Source: an archaeon SCG-AAA382B04 (GTDB taxonomy: Archaea; Halobacteriota; Methanonatronarchaeia; Methanonatronarchaeales; Methanonatronarchaeaceae). From it: 64,000 bases of DNA. Under the pieces are notes generated by a model that worked only from the letters and a program-made list of their open reading frames with translations, searched no databases and had not been told where the DNA came from. Shown here piece by piece: positions 10,250-20,682 of the stretch. Positions within the stretch are counted from its first letter, which is position 1; each line of letters starts with the position of its first letter. The stretch covers positions 1 through 64,000 of the forward strand of contig PZKD01000049.1 in the NCBI GenBank assembly GCA_003034855.1, written 5' to 3'. Position numbers and translations under genes: made by a program.

Positions 10250-11323
10250 TTATATCACTAATGATTCTAAAAGGTGGTGCATTCCATCATTTTTGTATGT
10301 TTTTCTTTGGAGATTTGCACCAGTTTCTCCTTTAATAGGCTCTATATCTTTATCAGTTAGCCCTGTCTTTTGAATTAATTTTTCCAATAAGTCTTTTACC
10401 GTTATCTTTTGATTTTCTAAGACAAAATCTGCTTTTTTTCCATATCTTAGAGCTTGCCATTTGTTTTGGATTAATCTCTCTTGTTTTAGCCGAGTGTTTT
10501 CTTTTCCTCTATCATATTGTTTATTAAGGTAGTCTATGGTTCCATAAATCAATTTTAAGAGGGAATATGTTTTTGTTATTTTGTTTTGGGAGTCTGGGGC
10601 TCTAACTTCTAATGTGCCATATTTGTTGTTAATCCTGACATCCCACCATATTTCTCTAGGTTTCTCGATTAAGTTGTTATTTAATAGTTGTTGAATATAT
10701 CCAACATATTCATTGATGTTTTTATGAAAAGAGGGAATTCCTGTGTTGGGTAGGTTTTCAAAAATGAGTGCTCTAGCACTTTGTAGACCAGTATCTCTCT
10801 CTTGCCAGAATGGGGAGTTGGCGCTTAGAGCTAAAAATAGAGGTAGGTATCTCCGGATTTCGTTGGCTATCCACAGAGCTTTTTGTCTGTCCCCCATTCC
10901 CACATGTATGTGGAGGCCTGCCGTCGTGTTTCTTTTTTGAGGAAATTGTATTCTTTTGAGTTGACGTTTGTAATCTTGTTTCTTTGAATGCTCGTAGATT
11001 CTCCAATTCATGTTTGGATGCAATCCAGCGCCAATTATTTTATAATCAAATTTTTTTGCGTGTTGTTTTAGGAGTTTTCTTTTTTGTTTTATCTCTTTTT
11101 TTGTCTCTTTGATTGTTTTTGATTTGTTTACCCATGTTTCTATGACAAAATCGAATAATTCAACTCCTAAATTGTTCTCTAATTTTTTTGGAAGTGTTTT
11201 GAAAAATTCTTTTGGGTCTTCGATGGGTGAAAAATTTTTTTTATCGACTAAATAGAACTCTTCTTCTACCCCTATCTCTCCATATGGCTTAAATAAGAAA
11301 GAGGGAAGTAAGTCATGATTCAT
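10250..11323 (-). CDS. GCS2-family glutamate-cysteine ligase / carboxylate-amine ligase
   Basis: A 357-residue protein of the glutamine-synthetase-fold GCS2 family. The start has the diagnostic GVEEEFYLVD (about 18-27), then AGLHPNMNW, TTAGLHIHVGM (metal/ATP-binding region, about 133-143), QSARALIFENLPNTGIP and WWDVRINNKYGTLEVRAPD. Family members ligate glutamate to cysteine (gamma-glutamylcysteine is the main thiol of haloarchaea) or to other amines, so thiol synthesis is plausible but not proven. The gene follows thrC at 5 nt and is probably in the same transcript. Confidence 0.83.
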   Translation of the reverse strand: MNHDLLPSFLFKPYGEIGVEEEFYLVDKKNFSPIEDPKEFFKTLPKKLENNLGVELFDFVIETWVNKSKTIKETKKEIKQKRKLLKQHAKKFDYKIIGAGLHPNMNWRIYEHSKKQDYKRQLKRIQFPQKRNTTAGLHIHVGMGDRQKALWIANEIRRYLPLFLALSANSPFWQERDTGLQSARALIFENLPNTGIPSFHKNINEYVGYIQQLLNNNLIEKPREIWWDVRINNKYGTLEVRAPDSQNKITKTYSLLKLIYGTIDYLNKQYDRGKENTRLKQERLIQNKWQALRYGKKADFVLENQKITVKDLLEKLIQKTGLTDKDIEPIKGETGANLQRKTYKNDGMHHLLESLVI

Positions 11324-11328
11324 ATTTT

Positions 11329-12537
11329 TTAGTCGATTATTTCTTTTATTTTTTCGAAATTAGGTTTAACTTCTATTGGTGGTTCTAGTATGTCAATTAT
11401 TTCTTGGGGATCTTTCAATAAGTGACCAGTTGTTACACAAACTACTTTTTCATCGCTATCTACTCTTCCTTGCTCTATTAATTTCTTTAGTCCGGCTACT
11501 GATGATGCACTAGCGGGTTCCACTCCTATTCCTTCTAGTCTTGCTAGTTTTTTCTGAGCTTCTATTATTTCTTCATCACTAACTGATTCGGCTGATCCAT
11601 TTGTTTGGTAAACTGCTTCTAGAGCTTTTGGCCCATTAATTGGGTTACCAATTCTTATTGCTGTAGCAATTGTTTCAGGATCTTTTTCTGGTGTTATTTT
11701 ATCTTTATTGTTTTTAACCGCCTCTACAAATGGTTTTGAGCCCTCTGATTGTATTCCAGTCATTGTTGGAGGTTTTTCAATTATACCTGCTCTCTCCCAT
11801 TCTGCCATTCCTTTATATATTGCTGTAACATTACCTGCGTTACCAACTGGTAATACAAACCTATCAGGTGTTTCCCAACCTAATTGTTCTACGGCTTCAA
11901 AACCAATCGTTTTCTGGCCTTCTAATCTAAATGGATTAATTGAATTGAGTAAATAGATATCTAATTTGTTAGCTGCTTCCTGAACTAATTCTAAGGCGCG
12001 ATCGAAGTTATCTTTAATAGCAATTACCTTAGCCCCATGCATAAGAGCCTGTGCTACTTTTCCCATAGCAACTTTTCCAGCTGGTAATAAAACAACAGAA
12101 CCTATTCCAGCTTTTGCACCAAAAATTGAAAGAGCAGCTGAAGTGTTTCCAGTTGAAGCACATCCTACCTTATCTAACCCAAGTTCCATAGCCTTAGAAA
12201 CACCAACTGTCATACCTCTATCCTTAAAACTCCCTGTTGGATTATCGCCCTCATGTTTGATGTATAATTCGTCTATACCAACCCACTCAGCTAATTTAGG
12301 TGCCTCATAGAGCGGTGTTGCTCCCTCACTTATACTAACTCTCTTATCACATGGTAAGAAAGGCCTATATTTCCAAACACCTAACTCCTTGGTTTTCAAT
12401 AAGTCAAAATCAAGTTTTTCTCTTATCTCTTCGTCTGAATATGTAACTTCAAGAAGAGAGTTACATTTATCGCATCTGTATATTATTTCATCTGAAGAAT
12501 ATTCCTCTCCACATTCAAAACATTGTACCTTGGGCAT
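11329..12537 (-). CDS. thrC: Threonine synthase
   Basis: A PLP enzyme converting O-phosphohomoserine to threonine. The 402-residue protein starts with a four-cysteine zinc ribbon (CFECGEEY...CDKC, 5-27), typical of archaeal class II threonine synthases. The PLP lysine is in NPTGSFKDRGM (about 100-110), followed by STGNTSAALS and the phosphate loop PVGNAGN. Full length. It is transcribed divergently from tbp; the 94-nt gap contains back-to-back TATA-like boxes (CTTATAAAGG and TTTATAAATA). The GCS2 ligase gene follows. Confidence 0.95.
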   Translation of the reverse strand: MPKVQCFECGEEYSSDEIIYRCDKCNSLLEVTYSDEEIREKLDFDLLKTKELGVWKYRPFLPCDKRVSISEGATPLYEAPKLAEWVGIDELYIKHEGDNPTGSFKDRGMTVGVSKAMELGLDKVGCASTGNTSAALSIFGAKAGIGSVVLLPAGKVAMGKVAQALMHGAKVIAIKDNFDRALELVQEAANKLDIYLLNSINPFRLEGQKTIGFEAVEQLGWETPDRFVLPVGNAGNVTAIYKGMAEWERAGIIEKPPTMTGIQSEGSKPFVEAVKNNKDKITPEKDPETIATAIRIGNPINGPKALEAVYQTNGSAESVSDEEIIEAQKKLARLEGIGVEPASASSVAGLKKLIEQGRVDSDEKVVCVTTGHLLKDPQEIIDILEPPIEVKPNFEKIKEIID

Positions 12538-12580
12538 TAAACTATGGATTTTTTTCCTTTATCTTAACAATTTGGTATCC

Positions 12581-12600
12581 CTTATAAAGGTTTATAAATA
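12581..12600. promoter_or_regulatory. Divergent TATA boxes between thrC and tbp
   Basis: TTTATAAATA (12591-12600) lies about 32 nt before the tbp ATG, predicting a leader of about 6-10 nt. CTTATAAAGG just before it reads as a TATA box in both directions and can serve thrC. The box beside tbp would allow TBP autoregulation; that is an inference from position. Confidence 0.6.
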
Positions 12601-12631
12601 TGTACCCTTAAAAAAATAAAGAGGGTTATTT

Positions 12632-13180
12632 ATGGCCAATCAAATTAAAATAGAAAATGTTGTTGCGTCTGCTTCTTTTGACCAAGACTTGGACCTCGAG
12701 AGGATATATAATAAATTTGATAACGCCGAATACAACCAGGAGAAATTTCCTGGAGTAGTTTATAGATTAACCGATCCCAAAACTGCTGCTCTAATATTTT
12801 CCTCAGGAAAACTGGTTTGCACTGGAGCGAAGAATGTTGATGATGTAGAAATAGCTGTTGATAAAGTCATAGAAAAGCTTAGAGGAGCTGGTGTTGAGAT
12901 AGAAGAGAAACCAGAGACCATTGTTCAAAACATAGTTGCCTCAGCAGATCTAGATCATCCATTGAATTTAAATCAAATAGCAATTGGATTTGGACTTGAA
13001 AGCGTGGAATACGAACCAGAACAATTCCCTGGATTAGTCTACAGATTAGATGAACCAAATGTAGTGCTACTCTTATTTGGAAGTGGAAAAATAGTTTGTA
13101 CAGGTGGGAGAGAACCCGAAGATTGTGAAAAAGGAGTTGAACGAGTTAAAAAAGATCTAGAAGACCTAGGGCTTTTATAG
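12632..13180 (+). CDS. tbp: TATA-box-binding protein
   Basis: General transcription factor TBP, which binds the archaeal TATA box and recruits TFB and RNA polymerase. The 182 residues are two direct repeats of about 90 residues: IENVVASASFD...FPGVVYRL...GKLVCTGAK and VQNIVASADLD...FPGLVYRL...GKIVCTGGR. These are the saddle halves of the family. Length is normal for archaeal TBP, with the short acidic tail missing. Its 3' end overlaps the convergent alaS stop by 6 nt. Confidence 0.98.
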   Translation: MANQIKIENVVASASFDQDLDLERIYNKFDNAEYNQEKFPGVVYRLTDPKTAALIFSSGKLVCTGAKNVDDVEIAVDKVIEKLRGAGVEIEEKPETIVQNIVASADLDHPLNLNQIAIGFGLESVEYEPEQFPGLVYRLDEPNVVLLLFGSGKIVCTGGREPEDCEKGVERVKKDLEDLGLL

Positions 13181-15919
13181 GTGTATTAGGTCTTCAAAAT
13201 TATTTACTGCATTTTTTATTTCTTTTTTATTTAATTTTCCTTGAGCTGTTTTTTTCGACCCCCCGCCACCACCATCGTATTTTTTAGTTAATTCTTGAAC
13301 TAGCTCTCTAGCGTTTATGTTGTCTTCAATAGCTTTTTTTCCAGTGGAAACTATGAATTCTCCTTCTTCATTAGCTAAGAAAGCGATAGTTTCCTCTTTC
13401 TTAATTTCTTCCTGCATGGCTCTAAGATCACTCATGTCACTCTCTTCTATTAATTCAGAAATAACACTAAATCCATCTATCTCTTTTTTCTGATCCTCTA
13501 ATTGGTTCTTTTTTAAAGAAGCTAATTCTTCTTTAAGTTGTTCAATTTGTTTTCCCCTTTCCTTCCATTCATTGAAGAATCTTTGAGCTGTCCTTGGTAA
13601 CTCACTAATAGAGACCGAAAATATTTCTGAAGTTTCATTGAGTAATTCTTCTCTTTGATGCATACTATTGACTGCTGATTTCCCTGTAGTGAAATTAATT
13701 CTTATAACACCATCCTGAATGCTCTCAGTTCCCAAAACCTTTATTGGCCCTATCTCTCCTGTTTTACTCACATGTGTTCCTCCACATGCCTGAACATTCC
13801 AATTATTCACTTCCACTACTCGAATCTTTTTTCCTCTTGGAGCGCCTCCTTGGTATAGCTCAAATCCATGTTTTTCCTGAGCTTTGTTTCTATTCACCCA
13901 TTGTTTTTTGACTTCTTTGTTATCCATAACCAACTGGTTGGCTTTCCATTCTATCTCTTTTAGTTCTTCTTCTGAAATGTTTTCGTAATGAGTGATATCT
14001 AGTCTGGCTTTTTCTTCACTTAGTTCAGAACCAGTTTGCCATACATGGTTTCCTAAAACTCTTTCACTTGCTCCTAATATCAAGTGAGTTGCTGTATGAT
14101 GTCTTTTATGTTCGTTTCTTCTTTCTTCCTCAATCCTTCCCTCAACAACATCTCCTTTACTTACATCCTCAGCACTTTCTAATTCGTGAATAACAACTCC
14201 CTGATAGCTTTGGACATCAATTACATCATGGACTCCATCATCGGTTACTAATTTTCCTCTATCAGCTGGTTGGCCTCCTCCCTCTGGATAAAAGAGTGTT
14301 TGATCTAAAACTATTTTTTTATTAAATTTTTCTAACACAACTGATTCAAAATTAAAGTCTTCTGGCTGACTATAGAATAATAAATCTGTCTTAGGAAGTC
14401 CCTTAATTTCTTCAGGAGGCTTTTCTTCCTCTTTTTCTTCAGGTGACTCATGTCTCTTAGCAACCTTTGAATAAAAGTCATCAGGTATTTGTGTTTCCAC
14501 TCCAAATGTTTGAGCAACTTCTTGAGTTGTTTCAGGGGGAATGCCATGTGTATCGTATAAATCCATAACCACATTTTGGGGTAGTGGAGCATCCTTTTCC
14601 TTATACTCTCTGGCTTTTTCTTTAACCAATCTATGTCCTTTTTCCAAGGTTTTTTGGTATTTTTGTTCTTCTAAATCTAGTATATTCTCTATAGTGTCTT
14701 CTTTTTCTTTAAATCTAGGATAATCATCTCTTAGATCTTCTAAATGTAATGAAACTACATCAAATAACGATTCATTTATATCTAACGAATTCATCAACCG
14801 TATAGCTCTTCTTATTACCAATCGAGCTAAATACCCAGCTTTGACATTCGATGGAACTATCCCATCACCTAACATAAATGAAATTGTCCTTGTGTGATCA
14901 GCCAAGGCATAAATTTCTTCTAATGGCTCCATTTTTTGTTTTAACTCTTCCACAGAAATATCCATCTTTTGAGCAACTTTTTCTCTTAATTCATGTAAGT
15001 TTGATTTAGTGTCAACATCCATGTAACCAGCTAACTTAGCATGCTCAATCAACAACTCTTCATAATTAGAATCTTCTATCTTTTTACCTAAATTAGCCAT
15101 TTGTCTCAATTGACTAACTATGTCACCAAATATAGCGTCATAAATTGTTTCAGATCCCTTTGAAGCCCAAACAAACCTCTCTAAGCCATATCCTGTATCA
15201 ACTATCTGTCTATCCATCTTTTTGTAGGTTTTTCCTTTTACTTCATACTCACCAGATTCGGATTCCTCCATATTCATGAAGACCAAGGTAGCTAATTCTA
15301 GTCCTCTTACTAAAACCTCAAAAGCTGGGCCAGCGTTTCCTCCACCTGCCCACGGATTCTCTTTATAAACTATTTCCTCCTCTGGAACCCCAAGTTCTGT
15401 TAAAAGTTCTTGACACAGTTCTACAGTTTTATCTTTCCAATAAACATGATTTTCTTCTGAATTAAAAGCATGATGAGCCATCATTTCAAAACTAATTAGA
15501 TGTCTCCCACTCTTCCCTACTGAATCTATGTCATCTAATCGGATGCATGGTTGAGAAATCGTTAAGGGATTTGCAGGGGGCTCGACTTCACCACTCGTAA
15601 CATGAGGTTGAAAATCAGCTATTGAAGCAATTGTGAGAAAAATATCTCCTCTCCACCTAGCTATTACGGGATATCTATGTAATCTTTCATGCCTTCTTTC
15701 TTCAAAAAAATTCAAGAATTGTTCCCGCATCTCTGTCAGGTCAAATTCCTCTTGAATTGGCGGGTTCTTAATGAATGAATATTCTTCACAAGGTGGATCT
15801 CCACATACCTCTCTATCTTCATCTAAGGTCCAAAAATGAGCGCCACACTCTCCACATTTTTTTCTTATAAACCCTTGATTTTTTAAGTAATCAAGTTGGT
15901 ATTCTTCACTTAATGACAT
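13175..15919 (-). CDS. alaS: Alanyl-tRNA synthetase
   Basis: Charges tRNA-Ala. The 914-residue protein has the archaeal N-terminal zinc-binding patch (CGECGAHF...CGDPPC, 22-39), the class II core (TSGEVEPPANPLTISQPCIR; GGGNAGPAFEVLVRG), and the editing domain with HHTATHLILGA and CGGTHVSKTGEIG. A C-terminal DHHA1-type domain follows, with the glycine run DGGGGGSKKTAQGK. Length is as expected for archaea. The start at 15919 has no better alternative. A stand-alone editing relative, AlaX, lies at 60.6-61.3 kb. Confidence 0.97.
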   Translation of the reverse strand: MSLSEEYQLDYLKNQGFIRKKCGECGAHFWTLDEDREVCGDPPCEEYSFIKNPPIQEEFDLTEMREQFLNFFEERRHERLHRYPVIARWRGDIFLTIASIADFQPHVTSGEVEPPANPLTISQPCIRLDDIDSVGKSGRHLISFEMMAHHAFNSEENHVYWKDKTVELCQELLTELGVPEEEIVYKENPWAGGGNAGPAFEVLVRGLELATLVFMNMEESESGEYEVKGKTYKKMDRQIVDTGYGLERFVWASKGSETIYDAIFGDIVSQLRQMANLGKKIEDSNYEELLIEHAKLAGYMDVDTKSNLHELREKVAQKMDISVEELKQKMEPLEEIYALADHTRTISFMLGDGIVPSNVKAGYLARLVIRRAIRLMNSLDINESLFDVVSLHLEDLRDDYPRFKEKEDTIENILDLEEQKYQKTLEKGHRLVKEKAREYKEKDAPLPQNVVMDLYDTHGIPPETTQEVAQTFGVETQIPDDFYSKVAKRHESPEEKEEEKPPEEIKGLPKTDLLFYSQPEDFNFESVVLEKFNKKIVLDQTLFYPEGGGQPADRGKLVTDDGVHDVIDVQSYQGVVIHELESAEDVSKGDVVEGRIEEERRNEHKRHHTATHLILGASERVLGNHVWQTGSELSEEKARLDITHYENISEEELKEIEWKANQLVMDNKEVKKQWVNRNKAQEKHGFELYQGGAPRGKKIRVVEVNNWNVQACGGTHVSKTGEIGPIKVLGTESIQDGVIRINFTTGKSAVNSMHQREELLNETSEIFSVSISELPRTAQRFFNEWKERGKQIEQLKEELASLKKNQLEDQKKEIDGFSVISELIEESDMSDLRAMQEEIKKEETIAFLANEEGEFIVSTGKKAIEDNINARELVQELTKKYDGGGGGSKKTAQGKLNKKEIKNAVNNFEDLIHL

Positions 15920-15981
15920 TTTTAAGCAATTGATGTCTTTTTCATGGTTTTTCTAATAAATTAATTGGTGTTTTTGGCTTT

Positions 15982-17178
15982 TTAGTAGTCATATTCAGCT
16001 CTTTCTCCCCATCTCTCCAAGGCTTTTGCTAGTGCTCGGTGGTTTTTAGAATATTCTTCTAGAGAGATATCTTCCTTCCAAGCTATTATCGCTTGTTTCA
16101 TGGCTTTAGCACCTTCTCTAGTTCCGTCGGGATGACCATGAATGCCTCCACCAGCTTGAATCACACTGTTTTTTCCATAGTAATTGAGGTTTTTGGCAAC
16201 TAAGCCAGGGTGAATCCCTCCTGATGCAACAGGAAGAGCTGGTTTGTGATTAAACCATTCATCTCTTAATGCTCTTTTAGATTTAGTTATCTCTTTTTTC
16301 TCTCCATGCATTTTTCCATGATAACTCCCAGTGTGAAGTTGTGAACCTCCTGCTAATCTAACTAGTTTTGAAACAGGAACCATTGATATTCCATGTTTTC
16401 TTTTTCTTGTAAATGCAGCATGCATTGCCCTATGAACATGTACTGGTAAATCAACTGCCTCTGAAACTGCTTTAAGAGTGGAAAATCCAGAGGTTATTAC
16501 ATCAACCATCACCATGTTTCCACCGCTTTCTTCTACTAATTTTGCTCTCTCAACAGCCTCTTTGTTATCGGCTGTAACATTACAGGCGTATAGTGTCTCA
16601 TGACCAGTTTCTTCCTTAGCTTTATCCAGTTCCTCCATAACTTCACTTATCCTGTCTTCTATGAGATTGAATTCTTGACTAGTAAGAGTTTCATCATCTT
16701 TAACTAAATCAACTCCTCCCATCGCTGCTTCATATGCAACTTTAGCTGTTTTCTTAGGGGGTAATCCAACTTTTGGTTTTATTATAGTTCCAAAAAGCGG
16801 TCTATTTTCTGCACCTACAATTTTTTTGATGTCATTTATTCCATACCTTGGTCCAGGAAAGCTTTTAGCGATTTCTTCAGAAAAAGATATGTCTTTTAAT
16901 CTAACATTTTTTAAGGAAGATAATCCAAACAAGTTTCCTGCAACTACACTCAATATTTGGGGAATATTATTTTCTTCAAACAATTCATCTGGAAATTCAA
17001 CTACTACCAAATTATTTTCCTCATCCACTGAAGAGACTTTAGCAGTTAAATACTCGATGTCGTTGGGCTTTGTTTCTACTTCTGTCCACGTTCCAGTAGA
17101 TTCTTCTAACCCAATTGTTTCTCCTGCCTTTTCCAAAGACATATCACTTTCCACATAATACTCACAATTCAAACCCAT
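15982..17178 (-). CDS. rbcL: Ribulose-1,5-bisphosphate carboxylase, archaeal form III
   Basis: Form III RuBisCO fixes CO2 onto ribulose-1,5-bisphosphate made from nucleoside monophosphates, giving two 3-phosphoglycerates. All main active-site elements are visible in the 398-residue protein: ESTGTWT (about 25-31), the catalytic lysine in IIKPKVGL, the carbamylated lysine in [20 protein letters not shown], the loop-6 lysine in [17 protein letters not shown] and [12 protein letters not shown]. It is shorter at the N terminus than bacterial enzymes. It directly abuts ribose-1,5-bisphosphate isomerase (start 1 nt after that stop), which makes its substrate. AMP phosphorylase, the first enzyme of this pathway, is not in the window. 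Confidence 0.96.
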   Translation of the reverse strand: MGLNCEYYVESDMSLEKAGETIGLEESTGTWTEVETKPNDIEYLTAKVSSVDEENNLVVVEFPDELFEENNIPQILSVVAGNLFGLSSLKNVRLKDISFSEEIAKSFPGPRYGINDIKKIVGAENRPLFGTIIKPKVGLPPKKTAKVAYEAAMGGVDLVKDDETLTSQEFNLIEDRISEVMEELDKAKEETGHETLYACNVTADNKEAVERAKLVEESGGNMVMVDVITSGFSTLKAVSEAVDLPVHVHRAMHAAFTRKRKHGISMVPVSKLVRLAGGSQLHTGSYHGKMHGEKKEITKSKRALRDEWFNHKPALPVASGGIHPGLVAKNLNYYGKNSVIQAGGGIHGHPDGTREGAKAMKQAIIAWKEDISLEEYSKNHRALAKALERWGERAEYDY

Positions 17179-18096
17179 CTATAACACATCCTGAAGACCT
17201 AGCCCAAATTCTTCTTTCAGAACATGATAAGCCATATGAGGAGAAATCAGCCCTATCTCTGTACAAATATTATCAACATATCGAGGAGGAGTGAAATCAA
17301 AAGCTGGATTCCTAATTTCCACATCATCTGGTTTATTTTCCCAAACTTCTTCTTCATCTCTTTCTTCTATTTCAATTAACTCGCCCAAAACGGTGGATGG
17401 AGAAAATTTGTAGGTTTCTGCAGCCACATAAAAATCAACTCTGGCCTCTTTTGCAACTAACGCTATCTGTGAAGTTCCGATTTTGTTTGCTACTGCCCCA
17501 TTAGCCCCTATGGCATCTGCTCCAACAACCACCAAATCCATTTCATTCATAAAGAACCTAGCAGCAGAATCAACTATCTGTGTAACCGAAATACCTTCAT
17601 TTACAAGGTCTTGTGCTGTTATCCTTCCCTGATATCTGGGTCTTGCTTCAGTAGAAAAAACCTCAAATTCTTTTCCCTCATCCTTAGCTGACTTAAATAT
17701 TGATAAAGCTGCTTCAGAATTACAATGAGTTAGAACCTTATCTCCATCCTTAATCCTTTTAGACCCTATCTCTCCAATCTTTTGCTTAGCAACTTTTGAT
17801 TTCTCAATAAACTCATCTGAATTTTGTATTGCCAGCTCTCGGAATTCTTCAACCGATCCAGTTTCCTTCAAGCCATTGAAAACTTTCCTTATTGCATTTG
17901 GTAATGAAACAGCGGTTGGCCTCGACTTCAATAACCTATCAGCGGAATCCCCTAACTCTGAAATGGCATCCTCAACTGAATTGGCTTCTAATTTCTTTGA
18001 TTTTTGTTTCAATGCCTCTGCCGTTGCTCTAGCAATATCACTTGCGCCTCGAATCTCCATTTTTTCTATTTTTTCGACAGTTTTTTCTACCTTCAT
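17179..18096 (-). CDS. Ribose-1,5-bisphosphate isomerase
   Basis: An eIF2B-alpha-like isomerase converting ribose-1,5-bisphosphate to ribulose-1,5-bisphosphate in the archaeal AMP pathway. The 305-residue protein has the eIF2B/MtnA-type signatures RGASDIARATAEAL (about 16-29), RPTAVSLPNAIRK, THCNSEAALS, EARPRYQGR and DLVVVGADAIGANGAVANKIGTSQIA. The C-terminal NPAFDFTPPRYVDNICTE motif marks the R15P-isomerase/eIF2B group. Immediate adjacency to form III RuBisCO makes the R15P role much more likely than a translation or methionine-salvage role. Confidence 0.94.
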   Translation of the reverse strand: MKVEKTVEKIEKMEIRGASDIARATAEALKQKSKKLEANSVEDAISELGDSADRLLKSRPTAVSLPNAIRKVFNGLKETGSVEEFRELAIQNSDEFIEKSKVAKQKIGEIGSKRIKDGDKVLTHCNSEAALSIFKSAKDEGKEFEVFSTEARPRYQGRITAQDLVNEGISVTQIVDSAARFFMNEMDLVVVGADAIGANGAVANKIGTSQIALVAKEARVDFYVAAETYKFSPSTVLGELIEIEERDEEEVWENKPDDVEIRNPAFDFTPPRYVDNICTEIGLISPHMAYHVLKEEFGLGLQDVL

Positions 18097-18142
18097 CCAT
18101 ATACTTTTAAGTCACCATTTGGTATAATTTTAGTGAACCCTA

Positions 18143-19513
18143 ATGAATCAAAAAATAGCGATTATTACGACCTCAACTGATGTAGCTAGTGAGAACATAG
18201 AAAATGAGCTTAAATCAAAATTAAACTTGGAAGAAAAGACCTATAATGGCCTAAATAATCCTTACTACTTAAATGATAACTTCTTATTATATGAATCTAA
18301 TAAAAAGCAATTAAACCTAAATAATATAGATAGAGTAATATCTAAAATCTTTGATGTGGATTTAATTGTCTTTCCCTCAAGGCATAGTAGTGAAAAAAGA
18401 AACCAAAAAACATTTTCTGTTCATACTCCTGGAAACCCAGGAGAAGAAGCGCTTTACGGAGGAAATAAATTTAGTTTATCGATGTCAGCTCCTTTTGCGA
18501 TGAAAAAAGCACTAAAATCTCTAGAGAGGTATAGTAAAGAACTAGCTCCTGAATTTGAAGTGACTCTCGAATGCACTCACCATGGTCCTTCCGAGATCAA
18601 TATTCCATGCTTTTTCATTGAAATTGGAAGTTCTAAAAAAGAATGGAAAAACAAGGATGCTGGAAAAGTAGTAGCGGAATCAATTATAGATTTAAAAGAT
18701 TTAGAAAGAGAAGATAGTGCCGCAATTAGTTTAGGAGGAGGACATTATTCTCCAAGACAAACTCGTTTGTTATTTGAGACAGAAACATATTTAGGCCACA
18801 TTATTCCTGATTACCAGTTAGAGAACCTTGATATTATTAAAAAAGCTTTAGAAAAAACATTGAATTCTAAATTTATCCATCTTTGTAGGGAAAAAACAAA
18901 AAAAGAAGAATTTAGGGAGAAAATTAATAAAATAGATTATCCGAGTTATCGCGAAAAACATATAAGAGCATTAGATCCTATTCCTTTCAGTTTGTGGAAA
19001 AAAATCCATGAAATTGAAAAAGATTGCACACCCTTCTATTTTGGAAAGAAACAACAAGAGTTCAGTCATGAGGTTATAGATAAAAAATTTATGGATTATG
19101 TAGAAAAAATAGATAGGAAAAAACTAATTGAGTCCATTAAGGAACATGAATTAGTTCACTATAGATATCAAAACGGAGAAATTTCCAATAACTTGTTATT
19201 TCCAGTAGAGGGCCTGCAAAAGAACAAAATATCTTTTATCAACTCGTGTATAGACATTATAAAACAAAAAAGAAATGCATATGTCTCTAAAGGAGAGAAA
19301 GTTTTTTTAATTGAAATTGAAGAAAAAAGGTTCAACCCAGGGAAAGCAAAAAAATTGGGGTTAACTGAAAAGCAATTTGGCGAACTAACTAGTGGTCAAG
19401 AGATAGAGATCGCCGGAAATACTATTACCCCTGCGATGGTACACAATATAATTAAAAAGAAATTTGAAGTTAATTATCTTCCAATTAATAAAAAAGAAGT
19501 AATAAGAATATGA
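18143..19513 (+). CDS. dtdA: D-aminoacyl-tRNA deacylase, archaeal DtdA type
   Basis: Removes D-amino acids mischarged onto tRNA. The 456-residue protein shows the DtdA/GEK1 landmarks: [10 protein letters not shown] (about 77-86), [35 protein letters not shown] and [11 protein letters not shown] second metal-type patch is [12 protein letters not shown]. The C-terminal half is Lys-rich with an additional helical domain, giving the longer euryarchaeal form. It starts a plus-strand run with ftsZ 17 nt downstream. The 46-nt region upstream is shared with the divergent R15P isomerase gene. Confidence 0.93.
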   Translation: MNQKIAIITTSTDVASENIENELKSKLNLEEKTYNGLNNPYYLNDNFLLYESNKKQLNLNNIDRVISKIFDVDLIVFPSRHSSEKRNQKTFSVHTPGNPGEEALYGGNKFSLSMSAPFAMKKALKSLERYSKELAPEFEVTLECTHHGPSEINIPCFFIEIGSSKKEWKNKDAGKVVAESIIDLKDLEREDSAAISLGGGHYSPRQTRLLFETETYLGHIIPDYQLENLDIIKKALEKTLNSKFIHLCREKTKKEEFREKINKIDYPSYREKHIRALDPIPFSLWKKIHEIEKDCTPFYFGKKQQEFSHEVIDKKFMDYVEKIDRKKLIESIKEHELVHYRYQNGEISNNLLFPVEGLQKNKISFINSCIDIIKQKRNAYVSKGEKVFLIEIEEKRFNPGKAKKLGLTEKQFGELTSGQEIEIAGNTITPAMVHNIIKKKFEVNYLPINKKEVIRI

Positions 19514-19529
19514 CAAAAAATGGGGTTTT

Positions 19530-20666
19530 ATGATGAAATCAGTTGTAGAAGAAGCATTAGATAGAGCTGAAGACCAAAATAACTCTTCTGACCCAGATGA
19601 CTCAGTTAGACCGATTAAATCACCAGAAGTTGAAAAAGACAATGAAGAGATAAAAGAAGTTATGCAGGAATTAGGAACAACGATAAGAGTTGTTGGAGTA
19701 GGTGGAGGAGGATCAAACACTATTAGCCGAATAAATGAAACAGGAATTAAAGGTGCTGAACTAATAGCTGTCAACACCGATGCCCAACACCTATTAAATA
19801 CTGATTCACATAGAAAGATCTTAATCGGAAAAAACAAAACCAAGGGCTTAGGAGCAGGTAGCCTTCCCAAAATTGGACAAGAAGCTGCTGAAGAAAGTAA
19901 AAAAGAATTAGAACAAGCTCTAGACGGATCAGACATGGTTTTTGTAACTTGTGGTCTTGGAGGCGGAACAGGAACAGGAGCAGCTCCCATAATAGCTGAG
20001 ACAGCTAAAAACCAAGGCGCATTAACAATTGCGGTTGTAACATTACCATTTAGCGTTGAAGGAAAAATTAGACAAAAAAATGCAAAAGCTGGTTTGAAAA
20101 AACTCCGAAATGTAGCAGACACTGTGATAGTTATACCAAACGACAAATTAATCGAAACAGTTCCCCGATTACCATTACAAAAAGCGTTCAAAGTTGCTGA
20201 CGAAGTATTAATGAGAGCAGTAAAAGGAATAACCGAACTAATTACACAACCTGGCCTAGTTAACCTAGATTTCGCTGATGTAAGAACAATAATGGAAGGT
20301 GGTGGAGTAGCAATGATAGGAGTAGGAGAAGCAGAAGGAGACGAAAGAGCACAAGAAGCAGTTCACAAAAGCCTAAAAAGTCCATTATTAGATGTAGACG
20401 TCAGTGGGGCAGATGCCGCATTGGTTAATGTAACAGGTGGACCTGATATAAGCATATCAGAATCAGAAGGTGTAGTAAAAGAAGTTCACGACAGAATAAG
20501 CGAAGATTCAAGAATAATCTGGGGAGCACAAGTTGAAGAAGACCTAGAAGACACTGTAAGAGTTCTACTTGTCGTAACAGGTGTTGAATCACCACAAATT
20601 CTAGGTAGTACAGAAGAAGCAGAAAGAGAAGAAATGGAAGAACACGGAATCGATTACGTAGGATAA
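19530..20666 (+). CDS. ftsZ: Cell-division GTPase FtsZ
   Basis: The tubulin homologue that forms the cytokinetic ring. The 378-residue protein has an acidic, probably disordered N-terminal tail of about 45 residues. The GTPase core follows: [12 protein letters not shown], the tubulin signature [10 protein letters not shown] (about 149-158), [13 protein letters not shown] and the T7 loop [12 protein letters not shown] short acidic C-terminal tail ends GIDYVG. There are two neighbouring ATGs (19530 and 19533). The downstream secE starts 17 nt later, a gene order common in euryarchaea (ftsZ-secE-spt5-ribosomal stalk). Confidence 0.97.
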   Translation: MMKSVVEEALDRAEDQNNSSDPDDSVRPIKSPEVEKDNEEIKEVMQELGTTIRVVGVGGGGSNTISRINETGIKGAELIAVNTDAQHLLNTDSHRKILIGKNKTKGLGAGSLPKIGQEAAEESKKELEQALDGSDMVFVTCGLGGGTGTGAAPIIAETAKNQGALTIAVVTLPFSVEGKIRQKNAKAGLKKLRNVADTVIVIPNDKLIETVPRLPLQKAFKVADEVLMRAVKGITELITQPGLVNLDFADVRTIMEGGGVAMIGVGEAEGDERAQEAVHKSLKSPLLDVDVSGADAALVNVTGGPDISISESEGVVKEVHDRISEDSRIIWGAQVEEDLEDTVRVLLVVTGVESPQILGSTEEAEREEMEEHGIDYVG

Positions 20667-20682
20667 ATCAGTAGGTGAGAGA

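Noticed and set aside
19385-20191. Minus-strand open frame of 268 residues opposite ftsZ
   Set aside because: Antisense shadow of dtdA/ftsZ; Pro/Ser/Phe-rich and lacking any signal.
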